A DNA stretch of 64,000 nucleotides from Haloarcula pellucida (lineage in GTDB: Archaea; Halobacteriota; Halobacteria; Halobacteriales; Haloarculaceae), in NCBI RefSeq assembly GCF_014647235.1, contig NZ_BMOU01000001.1:186001-250000 (forward strand). Reading direction: 5' to 3'. Every line of letters starts with the position of its first letter. Positions within the stretch are counted from its first letter, which is position 1. Under the pieces are notes generated by a model, which made no database searches, was not told where the DNA came from, and saw nothing but the letters and a program-made list of their open reading frames with translations. Positions 53,446-63,049 of this stretch are shown here, one piece after another. The translations under genes were made by a program, and so were the position numbers.

Positions 53446-53994
53446 ATGTCGAAGCTACGGTGTCAGCGGGCCGGAGCCGTCGCCGCGTTCGGTGGACTCC
53501 TGTGGGTCGGCTGGACCGTGGCACTGGGCGTCACCGGTCGCGAGAGGGACTGGATTCTGGTCGCCGTCTCGCTCTCGGCACTGGGCGTCGTCGCCGGCCA
53601 CTACGCCGTCGAGAGCTTCCACGGTGCCCGGATGAAGCGACCCGGCACCGGCGGAGCGTGGCTGGGGGCGGCCGGCGGCGTCGTCTTCGCCGCCGGCCAA
53701 CTGCTCCGGGCGCTCACCGGGGTCGGTGAGGTGGTCGTCGGACTGGGCGTCCTCGCGCTCGTCGGCGGATCGCTGCTTACGAGCGTCGGCCTCGTCAGGA
53801 CCCGCGTCCAGCCGCCGTGGCTCGGCGTCTCGCTCGCCGTCGGGACCGTCGCGTTCCTCGGGTTCGACCTCTCGACGTGGGCGGCGCTCCCGTACGGACT
53901 GGCGTGGCTCGCGCTCGGACAGGACCTCTATCGATACGACCCGCCGGACGGCCGATTCGGGGACGCGAACGCGGATTACGGTTGGTTGGGGTAG
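53446..53994 (+). CDS. Polytopic membrane protein, unknown function
   Basis: 182 aa with five or six helices (about 10-28, 36-52, 71-88, 92-113, 121-137, 140-156), GC-rich and glycine-rich, short polar C-terminus. Divergent from purH. No family recognised. The 144-bp gap to the next gene holds no feature I can support. Confidence 0.65.
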   Translation: MSKLRCQRAGAVAAFGGLLWVGWTVALGVTGRERDWILVAVSLSALGVVAGHYAVESFHGARMKRPGTGGAWLGAAGGVVFAAGQLLRALTGVGEVVVGLGVLALVGGSLLTSVGLVRTRVQPPWLGVSLAVGTVAFLGFDLSTWAALPYGLAWLALGQDLYRYDPPDGRFGDANADYGWLG

Positions 53995-54138
53995 CGAGGG
54001 GTGAGCAAAGCGCCCCCGTCGAAACGAGACGGCGACCAGTGGGTGCCCTAGCGACCGGCGGGAGCGCACTCGCTGTGCCGCCAGACCGTCGACGGCGCCA
54101 GTACTACCGCCGAAAGTCTGAGGTGGCTCCCTCGTGAC

Positions 54139-55098
54139 GTGGCGCACGTGCCAGACCAAGACAGCGACCCGGTGGCGGCGGCGCTCTCCGGGTCGATCGA
54201 CCTCTACGACGTCGCCGAGTGGGAACCGCGGTCCGCCCTCGACGGCTTCTCGGTCAGACTCTACGGGGCGTTGCACGCGTCCCGGCGCTGGCTCCTCATC
54301 GCGCTCGCCGTGCTCCTGTTCGTGGCCCAACTCGCGGCGACTGTCTTGCTCGCGATTCGCCGCCCGGAACTGGGCGTGCTGGCCGCGCTGTCGGTCGTCC
54401 CTGCGCTGGCCATCGTCGGCTACCTCTGGTACGGCGACCCGACGATGCGCGAACCGCTCGAACCGCTGGCCGTCACGTTCGTCCTCGCCATCCTCTTTGC
54501 CAGCATCGCCGCGCTGGTGAACACGCTGTTGCAACCGCTGTTCCAGTTCGTCCCCGTCGTCGGGATGGCGGTGTTCTTCTTCGTCGTCGTCGGCCCCATC
54601 GAGGAGACGGTGAAGTGGCTCGCCATTCGCGTCGGCGGGTACGGCACCATCGACGCCGTCGTCGACGGGGTGGTGTACGGCGCCGTCGCCGGCCTCGGCT
54701 TCGCGACCATCGAGAACGCGCTGTACATCTCGCAAGGGTACACGCAGGCGGCGTCGGCCCAGAACGGTGACCCAATCGTGGCGGCGCTCCAGACGGCGAC
54801 CAGCAGAGCGTTCGTCGGCCCCGGCCACGTGCTGTACTCGTCGTTCGCGGGCTACTACCTCGGACTGGCGAAGTTCAACCCCGACGACGCCGGCCCCATC
54901 GTCGTCAAGGGCATCGTCGTCGCGGCGCTCATCCACGCCGTCTACAACACCTCGGTGACGTACCTCCCGGCACTCCTGCCGTGGAACACGGTCGTCTTCG
55001 TCGGCTTCGTCGTCGCCTTCGACGCTGCCGTCGGCTACCTGCTGTACCGGAAACTCCGGCGGTATCGGGACCACTACGAACGCGCGACGAACGCGTAG
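54139..55098 (+). CDS. PrsW-family glutamic intramembrane protease
   Basis: 319 aa from GTG at 54139 (GTG at 54148 is an alternative). About seven or eight helices. PrsW landmarks are in order: PIEETVKWLAIR (catalytic Glu pair), GLGFATIENALY (Glu), FVGPGHVLYSSFAGYYLG (His) and LIHAVYNTSV (His). In bacteria PrsW cleaves an anti-sigma factor; archaeal members are relatives of unknown substrate and of Rce1/CAAX-type proteases. Located just before purB without functional link. Confidence 0.85.
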   Translation: MAHVPDQDSDPVAAALSGSIDLYDVAEWEPRSALDGFSVRLYGALHASRRWLLIALAVLLFVAQLAATVLLAIRRPELGVLAALSVVPALAIVGYLWYGDPTMREPLEPLAVTFVLAILFASIAALVNTLLQPLFQFVPVVGMAVFFFVVVGPIEETVKWLAIRVGGYGTIDAVVDGVVYGAVAGLGFATIENALYISQGYTQAASAQNGDPIVAALQTATSRAFVGPGHVLYSSFAGYYLGLAKFNPDDAGPIVVKGIVVAALIHAVYNTSVTYLPALLPWNTVVFVGFVVAFDAAVGYLLYRKLRRYRDHYERATNA

Positions 55099-55118
55099 GC
55101 CGACGACGAGACGACACG

Positions 55119-55127
55119 CTTTTTCGG
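55119..55127 (+). promoter_or_regulatory. TATA box of purB
   Basis: GCTTTTTCG is centred ~26 nt before the ATG at 55149 and supports that start and a leaderless mRNA. Confidence 0.5.
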
Positions 55128-55148
55128 GCCTCCCTCGGAGAGTCGAGC

Positions 55149-56531
55149 ATGACCGAGAGAGGGCCACTATCCGCCGTGTCGCCGCTCGACGGGCGGTACG
55201 CCCGCTACACCGAACCGCTCGTCCCGTACGCAAGCGAGCGGGCGCTGATGCGCGCTCGCGTCGAAGTCGAAGTCGAGTACCTGCTGGCGCTCGCCGACCT
55301 CGATACGACGCCGCTCTCTATCGACACGGACCAGCGGTCGGCCCTGCGAGGGCTGTACGAGTCCTTCGACGACGAGGACGCAGACGTCGTCAAGCAACTG
55401 GAGACGGAGGGGTACGGGGAGTACACCGCCACCAACCACGACGTGAAGGCCATCGAGTACTTCATCCGTCTGGGCATGCCAGAGGGCCTCGACGCCGACA
55501 ACTGGATTCACTTCGGCCTGACCAGCGAGGACGTCAACAACCTCGCGCACCGTCTCCTCGTCAAGCCGGCCGCCGAGGAGGTGCTGGTGCCGGAACTGCG
55601 CGAGATTCGGGACACGCTCGTCGAGATGGCCCACGAGTACGGCGACGTGCCGATGCTGGCCCGAACGCACGGCCAGCCAGCGACCCCCACGACGTTCGGC
55701 AAGGAGATGGCCGTCTACGCCTCCCGTCTCGGGCAGGCTATCGCGCGGGTCGAACGCGCCGCCGACGACCTCGCCGGGAAACTCGCGGGCGCGTCGGGCA
55801 CCTACGCCGCCCACCACGCGGCCTACCCCGACGTGGACTGGCCGGCCTTCGCCGAGTCGTTCGTCGGGTCGCTCGGACTGGACCACGAACCGCTGACGAC
55901 GCAGGTCAACCCGTGTGACGACCTCGAAGTGCTGTTCGACGCCTTGCGTGGCGCGAACAACGTCCTGCTCGACATGGACCTCGACATGTGGCTGTACGTC
56001 TCGGACCGCTATCTGGGACAGGAGACGGTCGAGGGCGAGACTGGGTCCTCGACGATGCCCCACAAGGTCAACCCCATCGACTTCGAGAACAGCGAGGGGA
56101 ACCTCTCGAAGGCCAACTCCGACCTCGTCTTTTTGGGCGATTACGTCACCAACTCCCGCCTCCAGCGTGACCTCTCGGATTCGACGGTCAAGCGCAACAT
56201 CGGCGCCGCCTTCGCCCACTGTCTCGTCGGCTACGGCAAGTGCCAGAACGGCCTCGCGAAGGTCGTCCCCAACGAGCAGGTGATGCGCGAGGAACTCGAC
56301 GCCACCCCCGAAATCATCGGCGAGGCCGTCCAGACAATCCTCCGCCGCGAGGGCCACGACGACGCCTACGAACAGGTAAAGAAGGCCACGCGCGGCCGTG
56401 AGGTAACTATCGAGGACTTCCGCGAGATGTTCGCGGACCTCGACGTGAGCGAGTCGGTGCGCGCGGAACTGGACGCACTGACGCCGGCGGGCTACACTGG
56501 TATCGCGTCGGACTTGGCAGACGACGTGTAG
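55149..56531 (+). CDS. purB: Adenylosuccinate lyase
   Basis: 460 aa, full length. Fumarase/aspartase-superfamily signature GSSTMPHKVNPIDFEN, catalytic His in ARTHGQPATPTT and the SLDGRYARY-like opening (VSPLDGRYARYTEPL). It cleaves SAICAR to AICAR and adenylosuccinate to AMP, so it supplies the substrate of the AICAR transformylase encoded at 51.7-53.3 kb. Confidence 0.96.
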   Translation: MTERGPLSAVSPLDGRYARYTEPLVPYASERALMRARVEVEVEYLLALADLDTTPLSIDTDQRSALRGLYESFDDEDADVVKQLETEGYGEYTATNHDVKAIEYFIRLGMPEGLDADNWIHFGLTSEDVNNLAHRLLVKPAAEEVLVPELREIRDTLVEMAHEYGDVPMLARTHGQPATPTTFGKEMAVYASRLGQAIARVERAADDLAGKLAGASGTYAAHHAAYPDVDWPAFAESFVGSLGLDHEPLTTQVNPCDDLEVLFDALRGANNVLLDMDLDMWLYVSDRYLGQETVEGETGSSTMPHKVNPIDFENSEGNLSKANSDLVFLGDYVTNSRLQRDLSDSTVKRNIGAAFAHCLVGYGKCQNGLAKVVPNEQVMREELDATPEIIGEAVQTILRREGHDDAYEQVKKATRGREVTIEDFREMFADLDVSESVRAELDALTPAGYTGIASDLADDV

Positions 56532-56555
56532 GGTGGCGTCGACCGCGGGACGGTC

Positions 56556-56783
56556 TCACGCCCGTTCGAGCGGGACGACCGAGACGTCGCCGTCGCTGTC
56601 GGCGGTCACCTCGTAGCCGCTGTACTCGAAGGTGACGCTGCCGGGCGCGTTACAGAAGATGGCGTCCAGCGCGTCGCCGTCGATAGCGGGATAGAGCGTC
56701 TCCGAGAGGTCCGTCGGGTCGACGCCCTCCGCCGCTGCGACGGCCATCACCACTCTGTTGCTCAACTGGTCGTCTGAACCCAT
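56556..56783 (-). CDS. HalOD1 output-domain protein
   Basis: 75 aa, a stand-alone HalOD1 domain: VVMAVAAAEGVDPTDLSETLYPAIDGDALDAIF followed by a beta-hairpin (VTFEYSGYEVTADSDGDVSVV). HalOD1 is a haloarchaeal domain predicted to be the output of two-component systems. No response-regulator gene is adjacent. Convergent with purB. Confidence 0.88.
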   Translation of the reverse strand: MGSDDQLSNRVVMAVAAAEGVDPTDLSETLYPAIDGDALDAIFCNAPGSVTFEYSGYEVTADSDGDVSVVPLERA

Positions 56784-56952
56784 ACCGCCCGGTATCGACT
56801 GGTCCTTTGAATCTCTGGTGGCCGTAAGTATCCCTTACAGGGACAGTTTGGCGCTCACACGTCGCTCGCGAGAGCGCGTGGACGGGTGCGCTGCGATCGG
56901 AGGCGACGAGAGAACGGAACGCTCAGGTGTCGTCCCGCCTATCAGTCGGTAG

Positions 56953-58263
56953 ATGGTTCTCGGTACCGACTCCCGCATCCTGACGCTGGCGTTCGCCCGG
57001 ATGGCCGACGCGCTGGGCAACTCCTTTCTCATCATCGTCCTCCCGCTGTACATCGCCAGCGGGCAGGTCACGCTCGCGGGCATCGTCGGGACCGACCTGT
57101 TCGGGTTCGTCCTCCGTCAGGAGACGCTCATCGGTCTGGTCCTCTCGCTGTTTGGCCTGCTGAACTCCTTCGGCCAACCGATCACCGGTCGGCTCTCGGA
57201 CCGAACCGGCCGTCGCCGGGCGTTCGTCCTCACGGGACTGGTCCTCTTCGCCGTCGGGAGCGCCGCCTACCCGTTCCTCACCTCGTACTGGTCGGTGCTG
57301 GCGGCCCGGGCGTTTCAGGGCGTCGGCGCGGCCTTTACCATCCCCGCGACGATCGCGTTGGTCAACGACTACGCCGAGAGCGACAGCGAACGCGGCGGGA
57401 ACTTCGGCGTCTTCAACACGTTCCGGTTGATCGGCTTCGGGTTCGGGCCGATAATCGCGGGCGTCGTCATCACCGGTGGCCTCGGTGCCGAGGGCGTCGT
57501 CTCCTACGTCCTCGCCGGACTGACGTTCTCCGGGTTCACGGCCGCCTTCGCCGTCGCCGTCCTCGGGGCCGTGGTCAGTTTCGCGCTGGTGGCGCTGCTC
57601 ATCGAGGACCCACCCGTCGCGGAGGACGCCGCGAGCAAGGACCTCTCTATCGCGGTGCTGGACCCCGACGGGAACGGACTGGACTCGGTGTTCGTCCTCG
57701 GCGTCGGCACGTTCATGATGGCGACGACCATCGCGCTGTTCGCGACGCTGGAGGGCCCGATCCGGATGCGACTCGACGAGTCGACGTTCATGTTCAGCGT
57801 CCAGTTCGCCGCCGTCGTCATCGCGAACGTCCTCCTGCAGGTGCCCATCGGCCGGGCGAGCGACCGATTCGGTCGCCGTCCGTTCGTCGTCGCCGGATTC
57901 GTCGTCCTCGTCCCGTCGGTCTACGCGCAGGGTCTCGTCACCGACCCGTGGCTGATGCTCGGCGCGCGGTTCGTACAGGGTATCGCCGTCGCCCTCGTGT
58001 TCGCGCCGTCGCTGGCGCTGGCCGGTGACCTCGCGGGGGCGCGCGGGTCGGGGACGACGCTGTCGGTGCTGACGATGGCCTTCGGCCTCGGCGTCGCCGT
58101 CGGCCCCCTCGCCTCGGGCGTCCTGTTCAACCTCGGAAGCTTCAGCACCCCCTTCACCGTCGGCGCGGCGATGGCCCTGTTCGCGCTCGGACTGACCTAC
58201 TGGCAGGTCGAGGAGACGCTGTCTGTGGGCGAGGACTCCCCGCGACTCTCCCCGCAGGACTGA
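56953..58263 (+). CDS. Major facilitator superfamily transporter
   Basis: 436 aa, 12 helices. Loop 2-3 has the MFS motif GRLSDRTGRRRAF and the second half repeats it as GRASDRFGRRPFV. GVGAAFTIPATIALVNDY is like drug-efflux MFS helices 4-5. Substrate unknown; a drug/metabolite exporter or sugar/anion porter is possible. Divergent from the HalOD1 gene. Confidence 0.9.
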   Translation: MVLGTDSRILTLAFARMADALGNSFLIIVLPLYIASGQVTLAGIVGTDLFGFVLRQETLIGLVLSLFGLLNSFGQPITGRLSDRTGRRRAFVLTGLVLFAVGSAAYPFLTSYWSVLAARAFQGVGAAFTIPATIALVNDYAESDSERGGNFGVFNTFRLIGFGFGPIIAGVVITGGLGAEGVVSYVLAGLTFSGFTAAFAVAVLGAVVSFALVALLIEDPPVAEDAASKDLSIAVLDPDGNGLDSVFVLGVGTFMMATTIALFATLEGPIRMRLDESTFMFSVQFAAVVIANVLLQVPIGRASDRFGRRPFVVAGFVVLVPSVYAQGLVTDPWLMLGARFVQGIAVALVFAPSLALAGDLAGARGSGTTLSVLTMAFGLGVAVGPLASGVLFNLGSFSTPFTVGAAMALFALGLTYWQVEETLSVGEDSPRLSPQD

Positions 58264-58301
58264 CCGCGAGCGTTAAGCCGGCGACCGTCGTAGCTCCTGA
58301 C

Positions 58302-58922
58302 ATGTTCGCAGACCGTACGGATGCCGGTGACCGACTCGCCGACGAACTCCGGCGGCAGGACGTCGAGGCGGACATCGTGCTGGCCATCCCCCGTGGCGGC
58401 CTCCCCGTCGCGCGTCCCGTCGCGGACGCACTCGACGTCCCGTTAGACATCGTCGTCGCCCGCAAGGTGGGCGCGCCGGGGAACCCGGAACTGGCCGTCG
58501 CGGCCGTCGCCGACGACGGGACGACGTGGCGCAACGAGTCGCTCATCGGTTCGCTGGATCTGACGACCGACTACCTGGAGAGTCAGACCGAACACGAACA
58601 GCGCGCGGCCAAAGAGAAGTTCGACCGCTACCGCGCCGACCGGCCGCCGCTGGACCTCTCGGGCGAGCGCGTGCTGGTCGTCGACGACGGCCTCGCGACG
58701 GGCGCGACGATGCGGGCCTGCGTCGAACGGATCAAAGCGTCGGGAGCCGCGAGCGTCGTCGTCGGGGTGCCGGTGTCCTCGCCGGAGACGGCCGACGCCG
58801 TCGAACGCGTCACCGACGGCGTCGTCACGCTGGAGGAACCGCCGAACTTCAGCGCGGTCGGGCAGTTCTACCGCGACTTCTCACAGGTCACGGACGAGGA
58901 GGCGATGGCGCTGTTAGAGTAG
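58302..58922 (+). CDS. Phosphoribosyltransferase-family protein
   Basis: 206 aa. PRPP-binding motif VLVVDDGLATGATM at ~120-133 and an N-terminal LAIPRGGLPVARPVADAL loop of type I phosphoribosyltransferases. The large hood insertion (~75-118) matches the uncharacterised PRTase group often encoded near stress proteins. Base or substrate unknown. The 3' end overlaps the convergent dapE gene by 9 bp. Confidence 0.87.
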   Translation: MFADRTDAGDRLADELRRQDVEADIVLAIPRGGLPVARPVADALDVPLDIVVARKVGAPGNPELAVAAVADDGTTWRNESLIGSLDLTTDYLESQTEHEQRAAKEKFDRYRADRPPLDLSGERVLVVDDGLATGATMRACVERIKASGAASVVVGVPVSSPETADAVERVTDGVVTLEEPPNFSAVGQFYRDFSQVTDEEAMALLE

Positions 58923-60113
58923 TCGCTCGACCGTCTCACGCACCGCGCGCGCGGCGGTCCGCACGTCCGAGAGCCTGACGTACTCACGCTTCGAGTGCGC
59001 GACGGCGCCCACCTCGTCGGTGAGGACGCCCGGCCCGAACACGACCGTCGGGGCCTGCTGAGCGAAGTAGGAGGCCTCCGTCGCCGCCTCGAACGGCCTG
59101 ACCGTTCCGCCGCTGGCCTCTTGCAAGGTCCGGACCAGTTCCGCGTCGGGGTCCGTCGCGAACGCCTCCGGGAACGGCGTGTCGGGTCGGATGAGCGCCA
59201 CGTCGAGGCTCATCGCGTCGGGAAGCCACCCACGGAGGTGTTCTTCCAGGGTCGCACAGAACGCGTCGCTCGTCTCCGGCGGGACGCTCCGCCGGTCGAA
59301 CGTGATGGTACACTCGGCGGGCACCTGATTGGTCGCCTCGCCACCCTCGACCATCGACGGCGTCAGGATGGGGCGACCCAGCGTCTCGTGGTCGTCCGGT
59401 CCTCGCGGTTCCCCGTCGTCACCGCTCGGGCCCTCCGAGGCGCTGCGCGCCTCGCGCTCGTCGTAACTCTCCAGCGCCTGCAGAATCGGCGCAGCGGCAC
59501 GAATAGCGTTCAGCCCGCTCCCCGGGTCGGCGGCGTGGGCGCTCTCGCCGTGGATAGTGACGGTGCCCTCGAACTGACCCTTCGCCGCCGTACACACGTC
59601 CAGTCCCGTCGGTTCGCCCACTATGTAGCCGTCGGCGTCGATAGTCTCGGCGAGGTGTGCGCCGCCGGTCTGTGTGGTCTCCTCGTCGATGGAGACGGCG
59701 AGCGTCACCGCGCCGTCGTCGGGGTCGACGGTGAGGAAGGCGTCCAGCAACGCCGCGAGCGGTCCCTTCGCGTCGCACGACCCGCGGCCACAGACCACGT
59801 CGCCCTCGCCCGCGTCCTCGCTCCCGTCGACTGCCTCGTCACCGGGCCGCTCCGTCCGTCGCTCGTAGGGAACGTGTGGCGGCACGGTGTCGATGTGGGT
59901 GTTGAAGACCAGATGCGTGTCGGCGCTCGCGGCGGCCTCGTGGTCGGCCGCGCCGCGCGTGGCGACGACGTTGCCGAGGTCGTCCACGCTCGCGGCCACG
60001 TCGGCCGCGTCGAGGGTGTCGAGCAGGACCGTCCGCATCTCGTCGACCGACTCGGTGGAGTCCGTCTCGACGGCCCGCCGGTGGAACTCCGCGAGGTCGA
60101 ACGTCGCGCTCAT
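58914..60113 (-). CDS. dapE: Succinyl-diaminopimelate desuccinylase (M20 family)
   Basis: 399 aa. M20 metal sites: HIDTVPPH (first His/Asp), CGRGSCDAKGPLAALL (bridging Asp), SIDEETTQTGG (catalytic and metal Glu), GEPTGLDVCTAAKGQ, and the C-terminal His in VAHSKREYV. With dapD and dapB nearby it removes succinate from N-succinyl-LL-diaminopimelate for lysine synthesis. Its ATG overlaps the lysA stop in an ATGA arrangement, so the two are coupled. A related M20 activity is possible but context favours DapE. Confidence 0.9.
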   Translation of the reverse strand: MSATFDLAEFHRRAVETDSTESVDEMRTVLLDTLDAADVAASVDDLGNVVATRGAADHEAAASADTHLVFNTHIDTVPPHVPYERRTERPGDEAVDGSEDAGEGDVVCGRGSCDAKGPLAALLDAFLTVDPDDGAVTLAVSIDEETTQTGGAHLAETIDADGYIVGEPTGLDVCTAAKGQFEGTVTIHGESAHAADPGSGLNAIRAAAPILQALESYDEREARSASEGPSGDDGEPRGPDDHETLGRPILTPSMVEGGEATNQVPAECTITFDRRSVPPETSDAFCATLEEHLRGWLPDAMSLDVALIRPDTPFPEAFATDPDAELVRTLQEASGGTVRPFEAATEASYFAQQAPTVVFGPGVLTDEVGAVAHSKREYVRLSDVRTAARAVRETVERLL

Positions 60114-61345
60114 CGCTCCAGACTCGTCACGTCGTCGAGCGTCTCTCGCTCCCGGACGATACGCGTCTCGCCGCCCTCCATGGCGACTTCCGCAGGTCGG
60201 GGTTGGGAGTGGAACTGGTTGGCCAGTTCGTAGCCGTACGCGCCGGCGTTGCCGATGGCCAGGAGGTCCTCACGCTCCGGGCGAGCGATTGGTCGGTCGG
60301 TACAGAACACGTCGGCGCTCGTACAGCACGGCCCGCCGACGGAGACGGGGTCGGCCTCGCGGTCCGGCGCGGTCACGTTCCGAATCGGGTGGTAGGACCC
60401 GAACATCGCCGGGCGGATGAGCGTCGCCAGCGAGGCGTCGACGCCGACGACGGTTGCTGCGGGCGTCTCCTTGACGGTGTTGACCTCGGTGAGGATGCAT
60501 TCCGCGTCGGCGACGACGTAGCGGCCCGGTTCGAGTTTGATCTGGGCGTCCAGTTCCCCCACGGCGTCGCGGACCTTCTCACCGACGACCTGCATGTCGA
60601 GTGGCTCCTCGTCCTCGCGGTACGGGACGCCGAACCCGCCGCCGAAGTCGACGAACTCCAGCGGCGTGACTTCGGTCTCGATTCGCTGGCCCATGTCTGC
60701 GACCTTCCCGATGGCCCGACAGTGGTCGTCCAGGTCGTCGTGGAGGACGCCGCTCCCCGCGTGGGCGTGGATGCCGACGAGGTCGAACCGCTCGGCCACG
60801 TCTTCGGCCACCTCGGGTACCTGCTCGTACGGGATGCCGAACTTCGCGTCCTTCCCGGTCGCGACCTTCTCGTGGTGGCCCGTGCCGATACCGGGGTTGA
60901 CGCGGATGGCGACGCGGCCGTCGTAGCCGCGTGCTTCGAGGCGGTCGAACGTGTCCCGGGCGCCGCCGGTGATGGTCAGGCCGGGGTGGTCTTCAGCGAG
61001 GGCGACGGCGTAGTCGAGGTCGCGGTCCGGCGGGTTGACCGCGGTGTACTGCAACGTATCCGGGTCCGCACCGGCGTCGATTGCACGCTGGAGTTCCCCC
61101 CACGCGGCGCACTCGATGTCGGCGCCGGTCTCCAGCAGTTTCGAGAGGACGGCGCGGCCGGTGTGGGCCTTCGCCGCGTACATCACGTGGGCGTCGGGGA
61201 ACGCCGACGCGAACCGCTCGTAGTTCTCGGCGACGCGGTCCACGTCGAGCACGTACAGCGGCGTCCCGTGTTCGGCCGCGAGTCGACCGAGTCGGTCGTG
61301 GTCCCAGTCCGCGAGGCGGCGGACGGGCGGCGAGTCGTGACTCAT
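60110..61345 (-). CDS. lysA: Diaminopimelate decarboxylase
   Basis: 411 aa from ATG at 61345 (ten codons inside the longest frame). PLP lysine in MYAAKAHTG (Lys59), phosphate-binding VDFGGGFGVPY, and the substrate loop GGPCCTSADVF with the catalytic Cys of fold-III decarboxylases. It converts meso-diaminopimelate to lysine, the last step of the pathway. In archaea without murein the pathway serves lysine only. Coupled to dapE. Confidence 0.95.
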   Translation of the reverse strand: MSHDSPPVRRLADWDHDRLGRLAAEHGTPLYVLDVDRVAENYERFASAFPDAHVMYAAKAHTGRAVLSKLLETGADIECAAWGELQRAIDAGADPDTLQYTAVNPPDRDLDYAVALAEDHPGLTITGGARDTFDRLEARGYDGRVAIRVNPGIGTGHHEKVATGKDAKFGIPYEQVPEVAEDVAERFDLVGIHAHAGSGVLHDDLDDHCRAIGKVADMGQRIETEVTPLEFVDFGGGFGVPYREDEEPLDMQVVGEKVRDAVGELDAQIKLEPGRYVVADAECILTEVNTVKETPAATVVGVDASLATLIRPAMFGSYHPIRNVTAPDREADPVSVGGPCCTSADVFCTDRPIARPEREDLLAIGNAGAYGYELANQFHSQPRPAEVAMEGGETRIVRERETLDDVTSLER

Positions 61346-61396
61346 TGGCCGTACAACGGCGACGGCGGCTAACAAGGGTTCCGCTTCGATAGCACC

Positions 61397-61930
61397 TCAG
61401 GGCATGCTCTCTGCGGTCTCGACACCCGCCCGCAGTCGGCCCCGAACGGTGGCGTAGGTCGCCCCGAGGAGGACGCCGTAGACGACGTGGGCGACGCCCA
61501 CCGAGACGACGACGAGGAACGTCCCGAGCAACCCCGGAAGCGGCACCAGTGGCTCCGGGAACGACTGGACGCCCAGCGCTTGCATCGAGACGGGCAACAA
61601 CACCCCCGTCGAGAGCAGCCCGATGGCGGCCGCGTAGACGACGCCGGCCGCGACGTACTCGGCCAGTTCAGTCGTCTGCTCGTCGACCAACGGATGCGAG
61701 ACGAGGAGGCTGAACACCACGCCAGCGAGGACGCTGTTCAGCAGGTGGACGGCCCAGCCACCGACCACCGTCGGCCACCCGTAGAGCGCGCCCACGAACG
61801 GCATGAGGTTCGCACCGGCGTGGAAGACGATTCCCATTCCGACGCCGCCGACGAGTCCGCCAGCGGCGCCCGCACCCCACTCGTACCGGAGCGAGTGTGC
61901 GAGACGTGCGGTGCCGAGTCGCTCGCTCAT
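61397..61930 (-). CDS. Haloarchaeal four-helix membrane protein inside the lysine cluster
   Basis: 177 aa from ATG at 61930. Four helices (about 17-37, 46-69, 82-105, 122-150), several with G-x-x-x-G packing (GAGAAGGLVGGVGMG). It lies between dapD and lysA on the same strand but is separated by ~175 bp from dapD and ~51 bp from lysA. Could be a lysine or metabolite exporter by context only; no transporter motif seen. Confidence 0.65.
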   Translation of the reverse strand: MSERLGTARLAHSLRYEWGAGAAGGLVGGVGMGIVFHAGANLMPFVGALYGWPTVVGGWAVHLLNSVLAGVVFSLLVSHPLVDEQTTELAEYVAAGVVYAAAIGLLSTGVLLPVSMQALGVQSFPEPLVPLPGLLGTFLVVVSVGVAHVVYGVLLGATYATVRGRLRAGVETAESMP

Positions 61931-62105
61931 ACCGACCACTATGCGAGTTGGTAACAAATATACAACAGATAGTGTACGCCGGCGTCCGTGTGAGTAACGC
62001 GCGCTTACGCTCCGACACTCGATGGAGAGCGTGGTCTGTCTGCTCGCTACTACTCACGACTCCCTTCGGTCGCCGCTCGCAACCCGAGGGGGCGCTCTCC
62101 CCTGC

Positions 62106-62945
62106 TTAGTCTCTGAGCGCGTCCTCTCGCTCCGTCGCCTCCAGCGTCTCCTCCTCGACGTCGGTGGCGACGACGGCGGGCTTGTACGCGCCGCCGGGAA
62201 TGAGGTCGTTCTCGCCGACCGAGGAGTCGACGAAGCGCTGGAACGCACGCCGCTCGGGCGGCAGTTCGCCGTAGATGACCTCGTCCTCGACGAGGTCGTA
62301 GACGGGGATGCGCGGGGTCAGGAGCGTGTTCTCGCCGACGACGCTCCCTTCGCCCACGACGAATCCGCTGGTCACGCGACAGCCGGCACCGAGCGAGACA
62401 TCGTCCTCGACGATGACCGGCGCGCTCTCGACCGGTTCGAGGACACCGCCGATGAGCGTGTTCGCGCCGAGTTTGACGTTCTCGCCGATCTGGGCACAGG
62501 AGCCGACGGTGTCACAGGAGTCGATGAGGGTGCCGTCGCCGACGTGTGCGCCGATATTGACGAAGGAGGGCGACATCATGATGCAGTCCTCGCCGAGGTA
62601 CGCGCCCCGGCGGATGGTCGTCCCGTCGGGCGTGTTCCGGGTGCCGCGCTCGCCGAGGTCACCGGTGTCTCGGAGGGGAAGGACGTCGTGGTACTTGACC
62701 CCGCCGTACTCTCGGCTGTGGGTCTTCCGGAACGCGAAGTTGAGCAGGATGCCCTGCTTGACCCACTCGTTTGCCTGCCACTCGCCGTCGACCTTCTCGG
62801 CGGCGCGGACGTCGCCGTTCTCCAGCGCGGTGAGGAACGCATCGAGCGTGTCCAGTTGCGGCGGTTCGACGTCCTCTACGGTGGCTCCCTGTTCGTACGC
62901 TGTCCAGAGGTCCCCGATGTTCTGTTCGAGGTCTTGTCCGAGCAT
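62106..62945 (-). CDS. dapD: Tetrahydrodipicolinate N-succinyltransferase
   Basis: 279 aa from ATG at 62945. N-terminal helical domain, then left-handed parallel beta-helix hexapeptides (GAYLGEDCIMMSPSFVNIGA, IGENVKLGANTLIGG, VEDDVSLGAGCRVTSG). ILLNFAFRKTHSREYGGVKYHDVLPL fits DapD. It uses succinyl-CoA in the third dedicated step of the succinylase lysine route. Upstream lie a tiny zinc-ribbon gene and dapB, both on the same strand. Confidence 0.94.
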   Translation of the reverse strand: MLGQDLEQNIGDLWTAYEQGATVEDVEPPQLDTLDAFLTALENGDVRAAEKVDGEWQANEWVKQGILLNFAFRKTHSREYGGVKYHDVLPLRDTGDLGERGTRNTPDGTTIRRGAYLGEDCIMMSPSFVNIGAHVGDGTLIDSCDTVGSCAQIGENVKLGANTLIGGVLEPVESAPVIVEDDVSLGAGCRVTSGFVVGEGSVVGENTLLTPRIPVYDLVEDEVIYGELPPERRAFQRFVDSSVGENDLIPGGAYKPAVVATDVEEETLEATEREDALRD

Positions 62946-63049
62946 CTTGGCCGTCGGTACCGCCTCCGGACGTATAGCGACCGGGGATTTCGACCGGTCA
63001 CGGCGACGACACCTGCTGGGGAAACCGGCGTTCGAAAACCGCCGGTATC